DNA of 64,000 nt from Maricaulis sp965242785 (GTDB taxonomy: Bacteria; Pseudomonadota; Alphaproteobacteria; Caulobacterales; Maricaulaceae): contig CBDETA010000001.1 of the NCBI GenBank assembly GCA_965242785.1, positions 478,829 to 542,828 on the forward strand, given 5' to 3'. Of the stretch, positions 20,229-29,083 are shown piece after piece. The notes beneath the pieces are model-generated. The model saw only the letters and a program-made list of their open reading frames with translations. It was not told the DNA's origin and did no database searches. Within the stretch, counting starts at the first letter, position 1. Every line of letters begins with the position of its first letter. A program made the position numbers and the translations under genes.

Positions 20229-20864
20229 TCAAGCGTGCGTGGACGGCTTGCGCCGCAGATAGCCCAGCCCGGTCGCCAGGCTCAGCGCGGCGGTGATCCA
20301 CAGCGCGACAATCCAGGCGGTGAGCAGCCAGCCGGCATTGCCCAGTCCCAGCGGGAAGGCGACCAGCGGCACGGCGGTGACGAGAAAGGCGATGGCCGTC
20401 TTCAGCTTGGCCGAGGCCGAGACCGGCAGGGCTTCATGGCCCGGCTTGTTGGAGGTCATGCGCGCCAGCGTCATCACCACATCGCGCAGGATGATCGCCA
20501 GCACAGGCACGAAAATATAGGGCGAGAGGCCGGACGCGCTGCCATGGTTGAGGATCAAGAGGTAGGCCAGGAGATAGGCGTCGACCAGGATCTTGTCGGC
20601 GATCGGGTCGAACAGGGCGCCGAAGGCGGACTGGGCCTGCAGCCGGCGGGCGAGCCAGCCGTCCAGCCAGTCGGTGATGGCGGCGATGAAGAAGGCGGCG
20701 ACGGCAAAGGCCGCGATGCCGCGCGCGGCGGTCGCCGGATCGCCCATCCACACCGGCACGAGGCCGCTTGTCGACCAGGCATAGGACTGCCAGAGCGCGT
20801 AGGCGCCGGTCAGCGCGAGGACGATGCGCAGGACCGTCAGAATGTTCGGCAGGGCCTTCAGCAC
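20229..20864 (-). CDS. pgsA: CDP-diacylglycerol-glycerol-3-phosphate 3-phosphatidyltransferase
   Basis: A membrane enzyme that makes phosphatidylglycerol phosphate. The CDP-alcohol phosphotransferase signature D-G-x2-A-R-x8-G-x3-D-x3-D is visible in DWLDGWLARRLQAQSAFGAL followed by FDPIADK. The start is a GTG at 20864 (VLKALPNILTVLR, the typical PgsA N-terminus), ten bases after the uvrC stop. The 211 residues have four to five hydrophobic helices. It is downstream of uvrC on the same strand, a frequent bacterial neighbour pair. Confidence 0.93.
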   Translation of the reverse strand: MLKALPNILTVLRIVLALTGAYALWQSYAWSTSGLVPVWMGDPATAARGIAAFAVAAFFIAAITDWLDGWLARRLQAQSAFGALFDPIADKILVDAYLLAYLLILNHGSASGLSPYIFVPVLAIILRDVVMTLARMTSNKPGHEALPVSASAKLKTAIAFLVTAVPLVAFPLGLGNAGWLLTAWIVALWITAALSLATGLGYLRRKPSTHA

Positions 20865-20874
20865 GGGAACAGTC

Positions 20875-22767
20875 TCAGCTCTGGAACCAGTCGTGGATCT
20901 TTTTGGCCATGGCTTTGGATACCCCGTCAACTGCTTCCAGGTCTGCAAGCGCAGCATTTCGGACCGCCTTGGCCGATCCGAAATGGGCCAGGAGGGCCTT
21001 CTTGCGGGTCGGTCCGATGCCGGGAATCCCGTCCAGCGGATTGTCGGTCATCTGCTTCTTGCGCTTGGCCCGGTGACCGCCAATGGCGAAGCGGTGGGCC
21101 TCGTCGCGCAGGCGCTGGAGATAGTAGAGGACCGGATCCTTCTGCGGCAGTTTGAACGGGGTCTGGCCCGGCAGGTAGAAGGCCTCGCGGCCGGCATCGC
21201 GTTCGGGGCCCTTGGCGATGGCGGCGATCGGGATGTCGGTGATGCCCAGTTCCTCGGCGACCTCGAGCACGGCGGAGAGCTGGCCCTTGCCGCCGTCGAT
21301 GAGGACGAGATCAGGCACCGGCGCGCCTTCGTCACGCTCCTTCTGGAGGCGCGAGAAGCGGCGCCGCAGCATGGCTTTCATCATGCCGAAATCATCATCG
21401 GTGGCGGCGTCATCGCCCTTCATGTTGAAGCGGCGGTAGTGGTTTTTCTCGAAGCCTTCCGGCCCGGCCACGATCATCGCGCCCAGCGCATTGGTGCCCT
21501 GGATGTGGGAGTTGTCATAGACCTCGATGCGCTGGGGGATGTCGTCCAGCTTGAAGATGCGCTGCACGCCCTTGAGCAATTGGGTCTGGGTGGCGCTTTC
21601 CGACAGGCGGCGGGCCAGGGCTTCGCGGGCATTGGTGGCGGTGCGCTCGACCAGCTTGCGCTTCTCGCCGCGCCGGGGCGTGAGGAGCTGGACCTTGCGG
21701 TCGGCCTTCAGCGACAGCGCCTCGCCCAGGAGTTCGGCTTCCTCCAGCTCGTGCGAGAGCAGGATGAGGCCGGGCGCCGGCTTGTCGTCGTAGAACTGGG
21801 CGAGGAAGGCGGCGAGGACCTCGTCCGGCTCGGCCTCGGTTTCGTGGCGCGGGAAGAAGGATTGGTTGCCCCAGTTCTGGCCGGCGCGGAAGAAGAAGAC
21901 CTGGACGCAGGACTTGCCGCCATCCTGGGCGATGGCGATGACATCGGCCTCCTCGACCCCGTCCGGATTGATGCCCTGGTCGGTGGTTACCGCGGCGATG
22001 GCGCGGATGCGGTCGCGCAGCTTGGCGGCGGTCTCGAAATCCATCGCCTCGGACGCCTCGGCCATGCGCGCCTGCAGCTCCTGGCGCAGGGCGTTGGAGC
22101 GGCCGCGCAGGAAGTCGGTGGCCTCCTTGACCAGCTCGTCATAGGCGGCGGGCTTCACCAGATCGACGCAGGGGCCGGCACAGCGCTTGATCTGGTAGAG
22201 CATGCAGGGCCTGGACCGGCCCTCATAGACGCTGTCCGAACAGGTGCGGATCAGGAACGCTTTCTGCAGTGTGTTGAGCGTCTGGTTGACCGCACCGACC
22301 GAGGCGAAGGGCCCGAAATAATCGCCCTTGGTCTTGCGCGATCCGCGATGTTTGAGGAGCTGGGGCGCCGGGTGATCCTTGCGGATGAGGATGTAGGGGA
22401 AGCTCTTGTCGTCGCGCAGCAGGATGTTGAAGCGCGGCTTCAGCCGCTTGATCAGATTGGCTTCCAGCAGCAGGGCTTCGGTCTCGGTCTGGGTGACGAC
22501 GAATTCCATCGTGTGCGTCAGCGCGATCATCAGCGCGATGCGGTTGGAATGGCCGCGCCCGGCGGCATAGTTGGAGACCCGGTTCTTCAGATTGCGGGCC
22601 TTGCCGACATAGAGAACCGTCCCGTCTTCCCCGATCATCCGGTAGACGCCCGGCTTGCCCGGCAGGTTCCGGACGTATTCGGCAATGCGTTTGGGACCCG
22701 TCAGCGATTGCGCTGCGGGCTGGGAGGCGTCATCTATCGGTCCGGATTGAGGATTTGAGGTGACCAT
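20875..22767 (-). CDS. uvrC: excinuclease ABC subunit C
   Basis: The nuclease subunit that makes both incisions in nucleotide excision repair. The 630 residues contain the GIY-YIG domain (PGKPGVYRMIGEDGTVLYVG, KNRVSNY), the Cys-rich/UVR region (MLYQIKRCAGPCVDLV; MDFETAAKLRDRI), the RNase H-like endonuclease core (VYDNSHIQGTNALGAMIV; LVLIDGGKGQL) and C-terminal HhH repeats (IPGIGPTRKKALLAHFG). I place the start at ATG 22765-22767, which overlaps the ATG of the divergent reductase; no clear ribosome site supports it. A longer reading to 22818 would run into that gene. Confidence 0.93.
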   Translation of the reverse strand: MVTSNPQSGPIDDASQPAAQSLTGPKRIAEYVRNLPGKPGVYRMIGEDGTVLYVGKARNLKNRVSNYAAGRGHSNRIALMIALTHTMEFVVTQTETEALLLEANLIKRLKPRFNILLRDDKSFPYILIRKDHPAPQLLKHRGSRKTKGDYFGPFASVGAVNQTLNTLQKAFLIRTCSDSVYEGRSRPCMLYQIKRCAGPCVDLVKPAAYDELVKEATDFLRGRSNALRQELQARMAEASEAMDFETAAKLRDRIRAIAAVTTDQGINPDGVEEADVIAIAQDGGKSCVQVFFFRAGQNWGNQSFFPRHETEAEPDEVLAAFLAQFYDDKPAPGLILLSHELEEAELLGEALSLKADRKVQLLTPRRGEKRKLVERTATNAREALARRLSESATQTQLLKGVQRIFKLDDIPQRIEVYDNSHIQGTNALGAMIVAGPEGFEKNHYRRFNMKGDDAATDDDFGMMKAMLRRRFSRLQKERDEGAPVPDLVLIDGGKGQLSAVLEVAEELGITDIPIAAIAKGPERDAGREAFYLPGQTPFKLPQKDPVLYYLQRLRDEAHRFAIGGHRAKRKKQMTDNPLDGIPGIGPTRKKALLAHFGSAKAVRNAALADLEAVDGVSKAMAKKIHDWFQS

Positions 22768-23533
22768 GGCTGACAAGATCGCGCTCGTGACCGGCGGCGG
22801 CAAGCGCCTGGGTGCCAAAATTGCCAGCGCGCTGGGGGCGGATGGCTGGCATGTGGTGATCCACTACAATGCTTCGGATGCCGACGCACGCGCTGTTGCC
22901 GCTTCGATCCGGGACGCGGGTGGTTCGGCCGAGACGGTGCCGTTCGACATGGCCGATACTGGCGGGATCCGTGCCTTCATGGACCGGGTGGGACGGGTCG
23001 ACGCGCTGATCAACTCGGCCTCGATCTTCGAGATGGACCGGCCGGAGGATGTCGATGCCGCCACGCTGGAACGCACGCTGGGCATCAATCTGGTGGCGCC
23101 GGTGGTGCTGGCCTCGGCGATGGCGGCGCAGCATGAGGCGCGCGCCTCGGGATGTATCATCAACATCCTCGACCAGAAGCTCTTCAACCTGAACCCGGAC
23201 TTCTTCTCCTACACGCTGGCCAAGGCAGGCCTGTTGTCGGCGACGACGACGATGGCGATGGCCTTTGCGCCGCGGGTGCGGGTCAACGGGATTGCGCCGG
23301 GCATCACCCTGCCGTCGGGTGGTCAGAGCCAGGCCGAGTTCGAGCGGGCGCACCGGATGAACCCGATGCAGGGCGGTTCGACGCCGGAAGATATCATCCG
23401 CACGGTGCGCTTCATCCTTGCGACCCCGTCGATGACGGGCGAGACGATCATCGTCGATGGCGGCCAGCATCTCGACGCCCGCGATGGCGATGTGATGTAT
23501 GCGGCCGGTGTGCCGGAGGATGGGACGAAGTGA
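22766..23533 (+). CDS. PTR1/FolM-like pteridine reductase (short-chain dehydrogenase)
   Basis: A short-chain dehydrogenase of 255 residues, probably an NADPH-dependent pteridine or dihydrofolate-type reductase. The N-terminus ALVTGGGKRLG is the PTR1/FolM form of the cofactor loop. The catalytic spacing Asp-x12-Tyr-x3-Lys, from ILDQ to SYTLAK, matches pteridine reductases. folB overlaps its stop, which strongly suggests folate or pterin metabolism. GAGG five bases before ATG 22766 supports the start, which overlaps the uvrC start on the other strand. FolM versus another pterin reductase cannot be decided here. Confidence 0.8.
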   Translation: MADKIALVTGGGKRLGAKIASALGADGWHVVIHYNASDADARAVAASIRDAGGSAETVPFDMADTGGIRAFMDRVGRVDALINSASIFEMDRPEDVDAATLERTLGINLVAPVVLASAMAAQHEARASGCIINILDQKLFNLNPDFFSYTLAKAGLLSATTTMAMAFAPRVRVNGIAPGITLPSGGQSQAEFERAHRMNPMQGGSTPEDIIRTVRFILATPSMTGETIIVDGGQHLDARDGDVMYAAGVPEDGTK

Positions 23534-23931
23534 GACTGGATCAGGTGATCGAGAACGCGCTGGTCAATGCGACAGGCGAGGATGTCTTCGTCTACCGGCT
23601 GGAAGGCGTGAAGCTGGATGTCGAGATCGGCATCCACGACTATGAGCGCGGCGTGAAACAGCGCGTGCTGGTGGATGTCGTCACCGTCGTGTCCAAGGCC
23701 TGGTGCGGCTCGGACGATATCTCCACCGTGGTCGATTACGACTACATCCTGCACGGCATCAAGGCGCTGGAAGCCAAACAGTTCGACCTGCAGGAAACCC
23801 TGTGCGGCACGATCCTGGACATCGCCCTGGAACCGGCCGCCGTGGCCGCCGCCCAGGTGACCACCCGCAAGGTTGACGCCTACGCCGACGCCGAGGCGGT
23901 GGGGCTGACGCGGTTCCGGATGAAACGCTAG
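23530..23931 (+). CDS. folB: dihydroneopterin aldolase
   Basis: It cleaves 7,8-dihydroneopterin to hydroxymethyl-dihydropterin and glycolaldehyde in folate synthesis. The 133 residues contain LDVEIGIHDYERGVKQRVL, the FolB signature, and VVDYDYILHGIKAL with the catalytic region near the conserved Tyr. The start is a GTG at 23530 that overlaps the reductase stop (GTGA), implying translational coupling. It is the second gene of a two-gene pterin operon. A small GTCATCCC palindrome follows the stop. Confidence 0.9.
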   Translation: MRLDQVIENALVNATGEDVFVYRLEGVKLDVEIGIHDYERGVKQRVLVDVVTVVSKAWCGSDDISTVVDYDYILHGIKALEAKQFDLQETLCGTILDIALEPAAVAAAQVTTRKVDAYADAEAVGLTRFRMKR

Positions 23932-23945
23932 TCAGTCCTCGTAGA

Positions 23946-23976
23946 CGTCATCCCCCGGGGTTGCCGAGGGATGACG
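23946..23976. repeat. GTCATCCC-type palindrome (short copy)
   Basis: CGTCATCCC (23946-23954) and GGGATGACG (23968-23976) form a perfect 9-bp stem around 13 bases. The ends match the elements at 16261, 38012 and 54781. It sits between the convergent folB and DUF418 genes. Confidence 0.65.
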
Positions 23977-24014
23977 ACGAGGGCGGCCGGGTGGAACCGG
24001 TCAGGCTTGCCCGA

Positions 24015-25220
24015 TCAGGCGGCTTCGGCGGGCTTGCCCTTCAACAGCGGCTGGGCCTTGCCGTAGGTCAGCGAGCGCCAGGCCCATTCCATCGGACCGA
24101 AGCGGAACAGGCTGAGCCAGATCGGCGACCAGGCCAGTTGCAGCGCCCAGACCAGCAGGACCAGCTTGGCCTGATCGACGCGGTCGACCGTGCCGTAAAG
24201 ACCCAGCCCCGGAGCCCCCACGAAAATGAAGGTCATGATCACGGTCTGGCTGAGATAGTTGGTGAAGGCCATGCGGCCCGTTGCGGCGAAGAGTTTGATG
24301 ACCAGGCTGAAGGCGCCGATCTTCGCCAGCAGCATCACCGCGGAGGCATAGCCAAAGGACATGATCAGGCTGCCCGGATACATGTAGGCATTGCCGTTCG
24401 CCAGCGCCTGCGGGCTGAACTCGCCTGCCAGAAGTTCTTGGGTCGACGCGTTGCAGAGATAATAGCCGGCGCCGAGGCCGACCACCGCCAGCACGCCGTA
24501 GCGGGCATAGCTCCAGCTGGCCGACAGGAAGCCGCTCTTGTAGAGCGCCATGCCCAGCAGCATCAGCGCGGCGGTGCGCGGGCCGATCATCAGGAAGCTC
24601 ATGATCTGGCCGATGAGGGCAAAGCCGGCATTCCACAGGATGTGGTCGACGAAACCGGCCCGGAAGGCTTCGGTCATGCCGGCCATGATGCCGGCCATCA
24701 TTTCCTCGTTCTGGGCGGTGCTTTCCGGCGTGGCGAAGGCCGCGCCGGCAAACTTTCCACCGACCCACAACAGGGCGCCCACGGCCAGGAGCGGGAGGGC
24801 GGTCCAGACCAGCCTGGACACCGACCAGCGTCGCGCGCCGACCACGATCAGCCCGAGCAGGGCGTAGTGGACCAGGATATCGCCCCACCAGAAGATGTAG
24901 GCATGCACGGCGCCGATCAGGAGCAGCCACAGCATGCGCTGCGTGTGGGGGCCCTTTTCCGGGCCGTCGCCCGCCATCAGCACGATTCCGGCCCCGAACA
25001 GGGTGGAGAAGATGGTGATGAACTTGTAGGCGAAGAAGGTGTGGGCGATCGCCCAGACCGAGACACTGGCCGCGGCGCCCGCTTCGAGGTCGGCGCTGGC
25101 ATTGTCATAGCCCATGGGCGGACCTGAAAAGCCCTGCACGTTCATCATCAGGATGCCGAGCACGGCAATGCCCCGCAGGGCATCGATCGAGATCAATCGA
25201 TCGGTTCTGGGTGTAGCCAT
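24015..25220 (-). CDS. DUF418 family membrane protein
   Basis: A 401-residue multi-pass protein with about ten hydrophobic helices. The N-terminus RLISIDALRGIAVLGILMMN is the typical opening of DUF418/heparan-acetyltransferase-like proteins, and the C-terminal GPMEWAWRSLTYGKAQPL is the DUF418 domain signature. The family may move acyl groups or other substrates across the membrane, but no function is proven. The open frame continues far upstream on this strand; that extension is antisense to two real genes and is not part of this gene. I chose ATG 25220. Confidence 0.85.
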   Translation of the reverse strand: MATPRTDRLISIDALRGIAVLGILMMNVQGFSGPPMGYDNASADLEAGAAASVSVWAIAHTFFAYKFITIFSTLFGAGIVLMAGDGPEKGPHTQRMLWLLLIGAVHAYIFWWGDILVHYALLGLIVVGARRWSVSRLVWTALPLLAVGALLWVGGKFAGAAFATPESTAQNEEMMAGIMAGMTEAFRAGFVDHILWNAGFALIGQIMSFLMIGPRTAALMLLGMALYKSGFLSASWSYARYGVLAVVGLGAGYYLCNASTQELLAGEFSPQALANGNAYMYPGSLIMSFGYASAVMLLAKIGAFSLVIKLFAATGRMAFTNYLSQTVIMTFIFVGAPGLGLYGTVDRVDQAKLVLLVWALQLAWSPIWLSLFRFGPMEWAWRSLTYGKAQPLLKGKPAEAA

Positions 25221-25370
25221 CTGTCTCCCCTCTGGCTTTTCGCGGGCACCATAGGGCGGGCAGGCGGTTTTGTCTTGGGGACAGGCGCGCGTCCGGTCCC
25301 CCGTTGTGACACCGGCTTGCCTCTCACCGGGCCTGTGCCACAGTTCGCAATGGAAATCGGAGATCCCCGG

Positions 25371-26084
25371 ATGAAGCGTCGTGACGTGATGATCGGTCTG
25401 GCCGCGACGGCCCTGATGGCTGTGCCGAAGGCGCAGGCGCTGCAGTTTCGCCTGTCCGAACGCCAGGCGGGTGAGGGCGTGCGGGCCGCCCTGAGCCAGG
25501 CGGCGCGGCTGGCCACCAACCGGCTGGGGGCGCGCGACGGTTTCTTTGGCGACCCGGCCGTGCGCATCCCGCTGCCTTCGCGCGTTCGGGACCTGCAGTC
25601 CATGCTGCGCCGGGTGGGGCTGTCGCAGCAGCTGGATGAGCTGGAATTGTCGATCAATCGCGCCGCGGAGGCGGCCATGCCGGCGGTGCAGACGATCTTC
25701 GTCAATGCGGTGCGCTCGATCACGCTGGAGGATGCGCTGGGGATTGTGCGCGGTGGCGACCGCGCGGCAACGGACTTCCTGCAACGACAGACCTCGGACC
25801 AACTCTATGCCCTGGTGCGGCCGCGCATGGAGCAGACTTTGGAAGCGTCCGGAGCGTATCGCGCCCTGCAGCCGATCGAACAGCGCATCAACAGTCAGGG
25901 CGGTTTCCTGGGCGGGCTGATGCGCCGTCGCAATGGCGGCCGCTCGCTGAGCGAACAGCTGACCGATGACGCCTCGCAACGCACCCTGGCGGGCGTGTTC
26001 CATTATGTCGGCGAGGAGGAGCGGGCGATCCGGCGCGATCCGGTGAACCGGACCAGCGATATCCTGCGCCGGGTCTTCGGCTAG
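25371..26084 (+). CDS. DUF4197 family exported protein
   Basis: A 237-residue protein with a signal-like N-terminus (MKRRDVMIGLAATALMAVPKAQA) and a mostly helical body matching DUF4197: VRDLQSMLRRVGLSQQLDELE, SINRAAEAAMP, DALGIVRGGDRAATDFLQ and the C-terminal LAGVFHYVGEEERAIRRDP. The family has no assigned function. The double-Arg opening is not a full Tat motif, so Sec export is more likely. The ATG at 25371 has CGGAG upstream; an earlier ATG at 25350 is possible. Confidence 0.85.
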   Translation: MKRRDVMIGLAATALMAVPKAQALQFRLSERQAGEGVRAALSQAARLATNRLGARDGFFGDPAVRIPLPSRVRDLQSMLRRVGLSQQLDELELSINRAAEAAMPAVQTIFVNAVRSITLEDALGIVRGGDRAATDFLQRQTSDQLYALVRPRMEQTLEASGAYRALQPIEQRINSQGGFLGGLMRRRNGGRSLSEQLTDDASQRTLAGVFHYVGEEERAIRRDPVNRTSDILRRVFG

Positions 26085-26177
26085 CCCGACGGCACCGTCA
26101 CACGCAACTGACGAGAAGGTGACTGGCTTCCCCGGGGGCCGGGCGCGCAAAATGTGCGGACGGACGGGGAGGTGGTG

Positions 26178-27206
26178 ATGCCGGGATGGCAGAAACTGGC
26201 CGGACTGGCTTGGGCGCTGCTGACAGCGCCGCTGGCGCAGGCCCAGGGTTTCGAGATCGATTGCGAGGCGGGCAGCGCCTATCACGCCCGGGCGCGCGGC
26301 GTGGCCTTCCTGGTCATCCTGCGCGGCGAGCTGGTGTGCGAGGATTATGACCGCAATGTCTCGCCGGACGAGGCCTGGTTCCTGGCCAGCGGGACCAAGA
26401 GTTTTGCGCCCGTGATGGTGGCTTTGGCGGTGCAGGACGGGCTGCTGGAGCTGGACCAGCCGGCGGCAGAGATCCTCACCGAATGGCAGGGCGATGCACG
26501 CCGCGAGGCGATCCGTATCCGCGACCTGCTGGATCAGTCCAGCGGGCTGGCGGTCAATCTGCGCAGCAACCGTCTGCCGAGCTATCAGCGCGCCGTCGAG
26601 ACGCGGCAGGAATTCGATGCAGGCACGCGCTTTCGCTATGGCGCGGTGCATTTCGAGGTTCTGGGTGAGGTGCTGCGGCGCCGGCTGGAGGCGGAAGGGC
26701 TGGACCGCTCGCCGGCGGATTATCTGGTACGCCGTTTCCTGCGTCCGCTGGGCATCGAGATCCCCGCCTGGCGCAGTGTGGACGGTCTGCCGGTGATGTC
26801 GGAGGGCACACAGATCACGCCGCTGGATTGGGGCCGGTTCGGGCATGCGGTGCTGCAACAGGGCCGGTTCGATGAGGTGCAGCTGGGTGATCCGGCCGTG
26901 CTGGCAGCCCTGTTCGAGCCGAGCGCGGCCAATCCGAATTACGGGCTGGGCTGGTGGCTGATCAATCCGCCCTCGGGGGCGACGATCCGCAATGACTACA
27001 TGGATCTGGGCCTGTCAGACCCGGACTTTCCCATGGTCGCGATGGCGGCCGGCGCCGGCGGGCAGAGGCTGTATGTCGTGCCGCAGCTGGAGCTGGTGGT
27101 GGTGCGGATGACGCGCGGTGTCTTCGACGACCGTTTCGTGCGGACAACCGCCTGGTCGGACACGGATTTCCTGCGCCGGCTGATCGTCGCCCATGCGCCT
27201 GACTAG
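26178..27206 (+). CDS. exported serine hydrolase, class C beta-lactamase-like
   Basis: A 342-residue protein with a signal peptide (MPGWQKLAGLAWALLTAPLAQAQG) and a beta-lactamase/penicillin-binding fold. The nucleophile motif SxxK is SGTKSF at about residues 74-77. The second motif is FRYGAVHFEVLG, so the usual Tyr-x-Asn is Tyr-Gly-Ala. That change argues against a true beta-lactamase and for an esterase or peptidase of the same fold. GGGGAGG precedes ATG 26178. Its stop codon shares a CTAG with the stop of the convergent antiporter gene. Confidence 0.8.
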   Translation: MPGWQKLAGLAWALLTAPLAQAQGFEIDCEAGSAYHARARGVAFLVILRGELVCEDYDRNVSPDEAWFLASGTKSFAPVMVALAVQDGLLELDQPAAEILTEWQGDARREAIRIRDLLDQSSGLAVNLRSNRLPSYQRAVETRQEFDAGTRFRYGAVHFEVLGEVLRRRLEAEGLDRSPADYLVRRFLRPLGIEIPAWRSVDGLPVMSEGTQITPLDWGRFGHAVLQQGRFDEVQLGDPAVLAALFEPSAANPNYGLGWWLINPPSGATIRNDYMDLGLSDPDFPMVAMAAGAGGQRLYVVPQLELVVVRMTRGVFDDRFVRTTAWSDTDFLRRLIVAHAPD

Positions 27207-28192
27207 GCCAGGATGCCGCGGGCGAGGAAGGCGATATAGCCGACATAGGCGCCCGTCAGCAGCAGGCCGTAGAGCCGGTTGATCGGCTGGCGCGCCAGGA
27301 TGATGGCCGCCACGACCATCGTTGCACCGAGCATGACCCAGAAGTCCAGGGCGAAAAAGCCTTCCGGCACGGGCAGGTCGCGCCCGCTGAGCGAGGCCGC
27401 GATACCGGTCGCGCCGCCGACGGCGAAGACGTTGAAAATGTTCGAGCCCAGCACATTGCCGATGGCCAGCTCGGCCTGACGGCGAACGGAGGCCATGACC
27501 ACGGTGGCCAGTTCCGGCAGCGAGGTGCCGAAGGCGACCGCGGTAAGGCCGATGATGGCTTCGTCGATGCCGAAGGCGCTGGCCGCCTCGGTGCCGCCGA
27601 CGACGATCATCTGGGCCCCGACGGGCAGGGCGACGAGGCCGATGAGCACGGCCAGAACGCTCTGGCCCAGACCCTTGGTCAGGCCTTCCATGTGATCCAG
27701 ATCGGTCAGTTCGGCCAGGGTCGGATCATCCTTGGCATTGCGCGACAGGACGCCCAGCAGGGCGATGTAGCCGATGATCAGGGCGAACAGGATGTAGCTT
27801 TCCACTGCCGTGATGGCGTGATCACCCCAGCTGAAGGCGATCAGGACGAGTGCGGCCACGAGGGCGAAAATCGCGTTGCGGCGCACGCCGGGCGTGGTGG
27901 TGGCGATGGCGCCGAAAATCGCCGGCAGGCCGAGAATCAGCAGGAAGTTGGCAATGTTCGATCCGACGATATTGCCGAGCGCCAGGCCGGGCGCACCGGA
28001 CAGGGCCGACTGGATGGAGACCACCAATTCCGGCGCCGAGGTGCCGAAGGCGATGATGGTCAGACCGACCAGAAGCGGTGGCAGTTTCCAGATTCGCGCC
28101 AGGCCGGCACCGCCCCGCACGAGGAGGTCACCGCCAAACAGCAGCACGACAAGACCCCCGAGAATGAGGGCAAGGAACACTGGAGCAGCCAT
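27203..28192 (-). CDS. calcium/sodium antiporter (CaCA family)
   Basis: An inner-membrane cation exchanger of 329 residues with about ten helices in two inverted halves. Each half carries the alpha-repeat signature: TIIAFGTSAPELVVSI with GNIVGSNIANFLLILG in the first, and TAVAFGTSLPELATVV with GNVLGSNIFNVFAVGG in the second. This is the YrbG/K-dependent Na/Ca exchanger-related group; the transported ions are inferred from the family. A possible 26-codon membrane ORF lies just upstream on the same strand. It ends tail to tail with the serine hydrolase gene. Confidence 0.92.
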   Translation of the reverse strand: MAAPVFLALILGGLVVLLFGGDLLVRGGAGLARIWKLPPLLVGLTIIAFGTSAPELVVSIQSALSGAPGLALGNIVGSNIANFLLILGLPAIFGAIATTTPGVRRNAIFALVAALVLIAFSWGDHAITAVESYILFALIIGYIALLGVLSRNAKDDPTLAELTDLDHMEGLTKGLGQSVLAVLIGLVALPVGAQMIVVGGTEAASAFGIDEAIIGLTAVAFGTSLPELATVVMASVRRQAELAIGNVLGSNIFNVFAVGGATGIAASLSGRDLPVPEGFFALDFWVMLGATMVVAAIILARQPINRLYGLLLTGAYVGYIAFLARGILA

Positions 28193-28215
28193 GTTGGATT
28201 CCTGCCGTGGCCGGA

Positions 28216-28296
28216 CTAGTCGAGACGGCGGTATTCGATAAGGTTGAGCAGGCCGAAGACCAGGGCGACACCGCCGAGAGCAATCAGTGCGAACAT
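28216..28296 (-). CDS. possible 26-residue membrane microprotein
   Basis: A very short ORF upstream of the antiporter, on the same strand. It starts with ATG (28294-28296) behind TAGGGA and encodes 26 residues: one hydrophobic helix (MFALIALGGVALVFGLLN) and a charged end LIEYRRLD. The pattern, a single transmembrane segment followed by basic residues with its own ribosome site, is that of small membrane proteins. Nothing else fills this gap. Translation is not proven and no family is recognised. Confidence 0.45.
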   Translation of the reverse strand: MFALIALGGVALVFGLLNLIEYRRLD

Positions 28297-28374
28297 GAGA
28301 GAATTCCCTACAATGGCGTTACATTGGCCCGTACATAGCGCGCTCGATCCGCACTGGCTAGCGATGGGTGCGGC

Positions 28375-28845
28375 ATGAGCTGGAAGCGACGGGCCGAGCC
28401 GCTTGTCCGGCCGTTGATGCAATTCTGGTGGCGCCGCACGCGAGGCATGACCTTGGGCGTGCGCGGTATCGCGGTGCGCGAGGATGGCTGCGTGGCGCTG
28501 GTGCGTCACACCTATGTGCCAGGCTGGCATCTGCCGGGCGGCGGTGTGGAGGCCGGGGAGAGCGCGCAGCTGTCGATCACGCGGGAGCTGGCCGAGGAAG
28601 CCGGCATCGCGCTGAAGTCTCCAGCGCGGCTGTTCGGGATTTATGCCAACCATGCCCGTTTTCGCGGCGATCATGTCCTGGTCTTTGTGGCGGAGGACTG
28701 GCAGGCCTGCCAGAGCGACAGCGACGGTGAGATCGAGGCGGTGTGCTGGGTCCGGCCCGATGCGCCGCCGGAGGGCACGACCGCCGCGACGCGGCGTCGC
28801 CTGGCTGAGTTCCTGGGCATGGAACCGGTCCGGGAAAGCTGGTGA
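28375..28845 (+). CDS. Nudix hydrolase
   Basis: A 156-residue Nudix-fold pyrophosphatase; the substrate is not known. The Nudix box is complete: GGGVEAGESAQLSITRELAE continuing with EAGI, giving G-x5-E-x7-R-E-U-x-E-E-x-G-U. Upstream, ALVRHTYVPGWHLPGG is the usual lead-in strand. The ATG at 28375 is the first sensible start and it is divergent from the small ORF and antiporter. No neighbour suggests a pathway. Confidence 0.88.
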   Translation: MSWKRRAEPLVRPLMQFWWRRTRGMTLGVRGIAVREDGCVALVRHTYVPGWHLPGGGVEAGESAQLSITRELAEEAGIALKSPARLFGIYANHARFRGDHVLVFVAEDWQACQSDSDGEIEAVCWVRPDAPPEGTTAATRRRLAEFLGMEPVRESW

Positions 28846-29083
28846 TTGCGGGGGAGTGCGGCGCGAAGGTGCGGTGTACCGGCCGGTTTCCAGACAAAGC
28901 GAGGGTTGTCGCCTGAGGCCCGACCGGCACACCGCGGGGCGCACGCTGTCGAACCTAGTGGGGGCGGCATGAACCGGCGCTGACCGGCTCTGGCGTTTTT
29001 TTGCCTCCAATGTGGCTAGATTGCGAGACATTCGGCACAAAATGGCTACGATTGGAATGAGTTGAGGCGACAGGTTCGATCGA

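Noticed and set aside
18218..22758. Two plus-strand open frames of 692 and 644 codons
   Set aside because: They mirror the kinase, regulator, pgsA and uvrC genes, all of which are unmistakable on the minus strand.
24015..26858. A 947-codon open frame on the minus strand extending upstream of the DUF418 gene
   Set aside because: Beyond 25220 it is antisense to the DUF4197 and serine hydrolase genes, whose products have clear motifs; long antisense frames are expected at this GC content.
26178..27206. True class C beta-lactamase
   Set aside because: SxxK is present but the Tyr-x-Asn motif is Tyr-Gly-Ala, so only the fold is supported.
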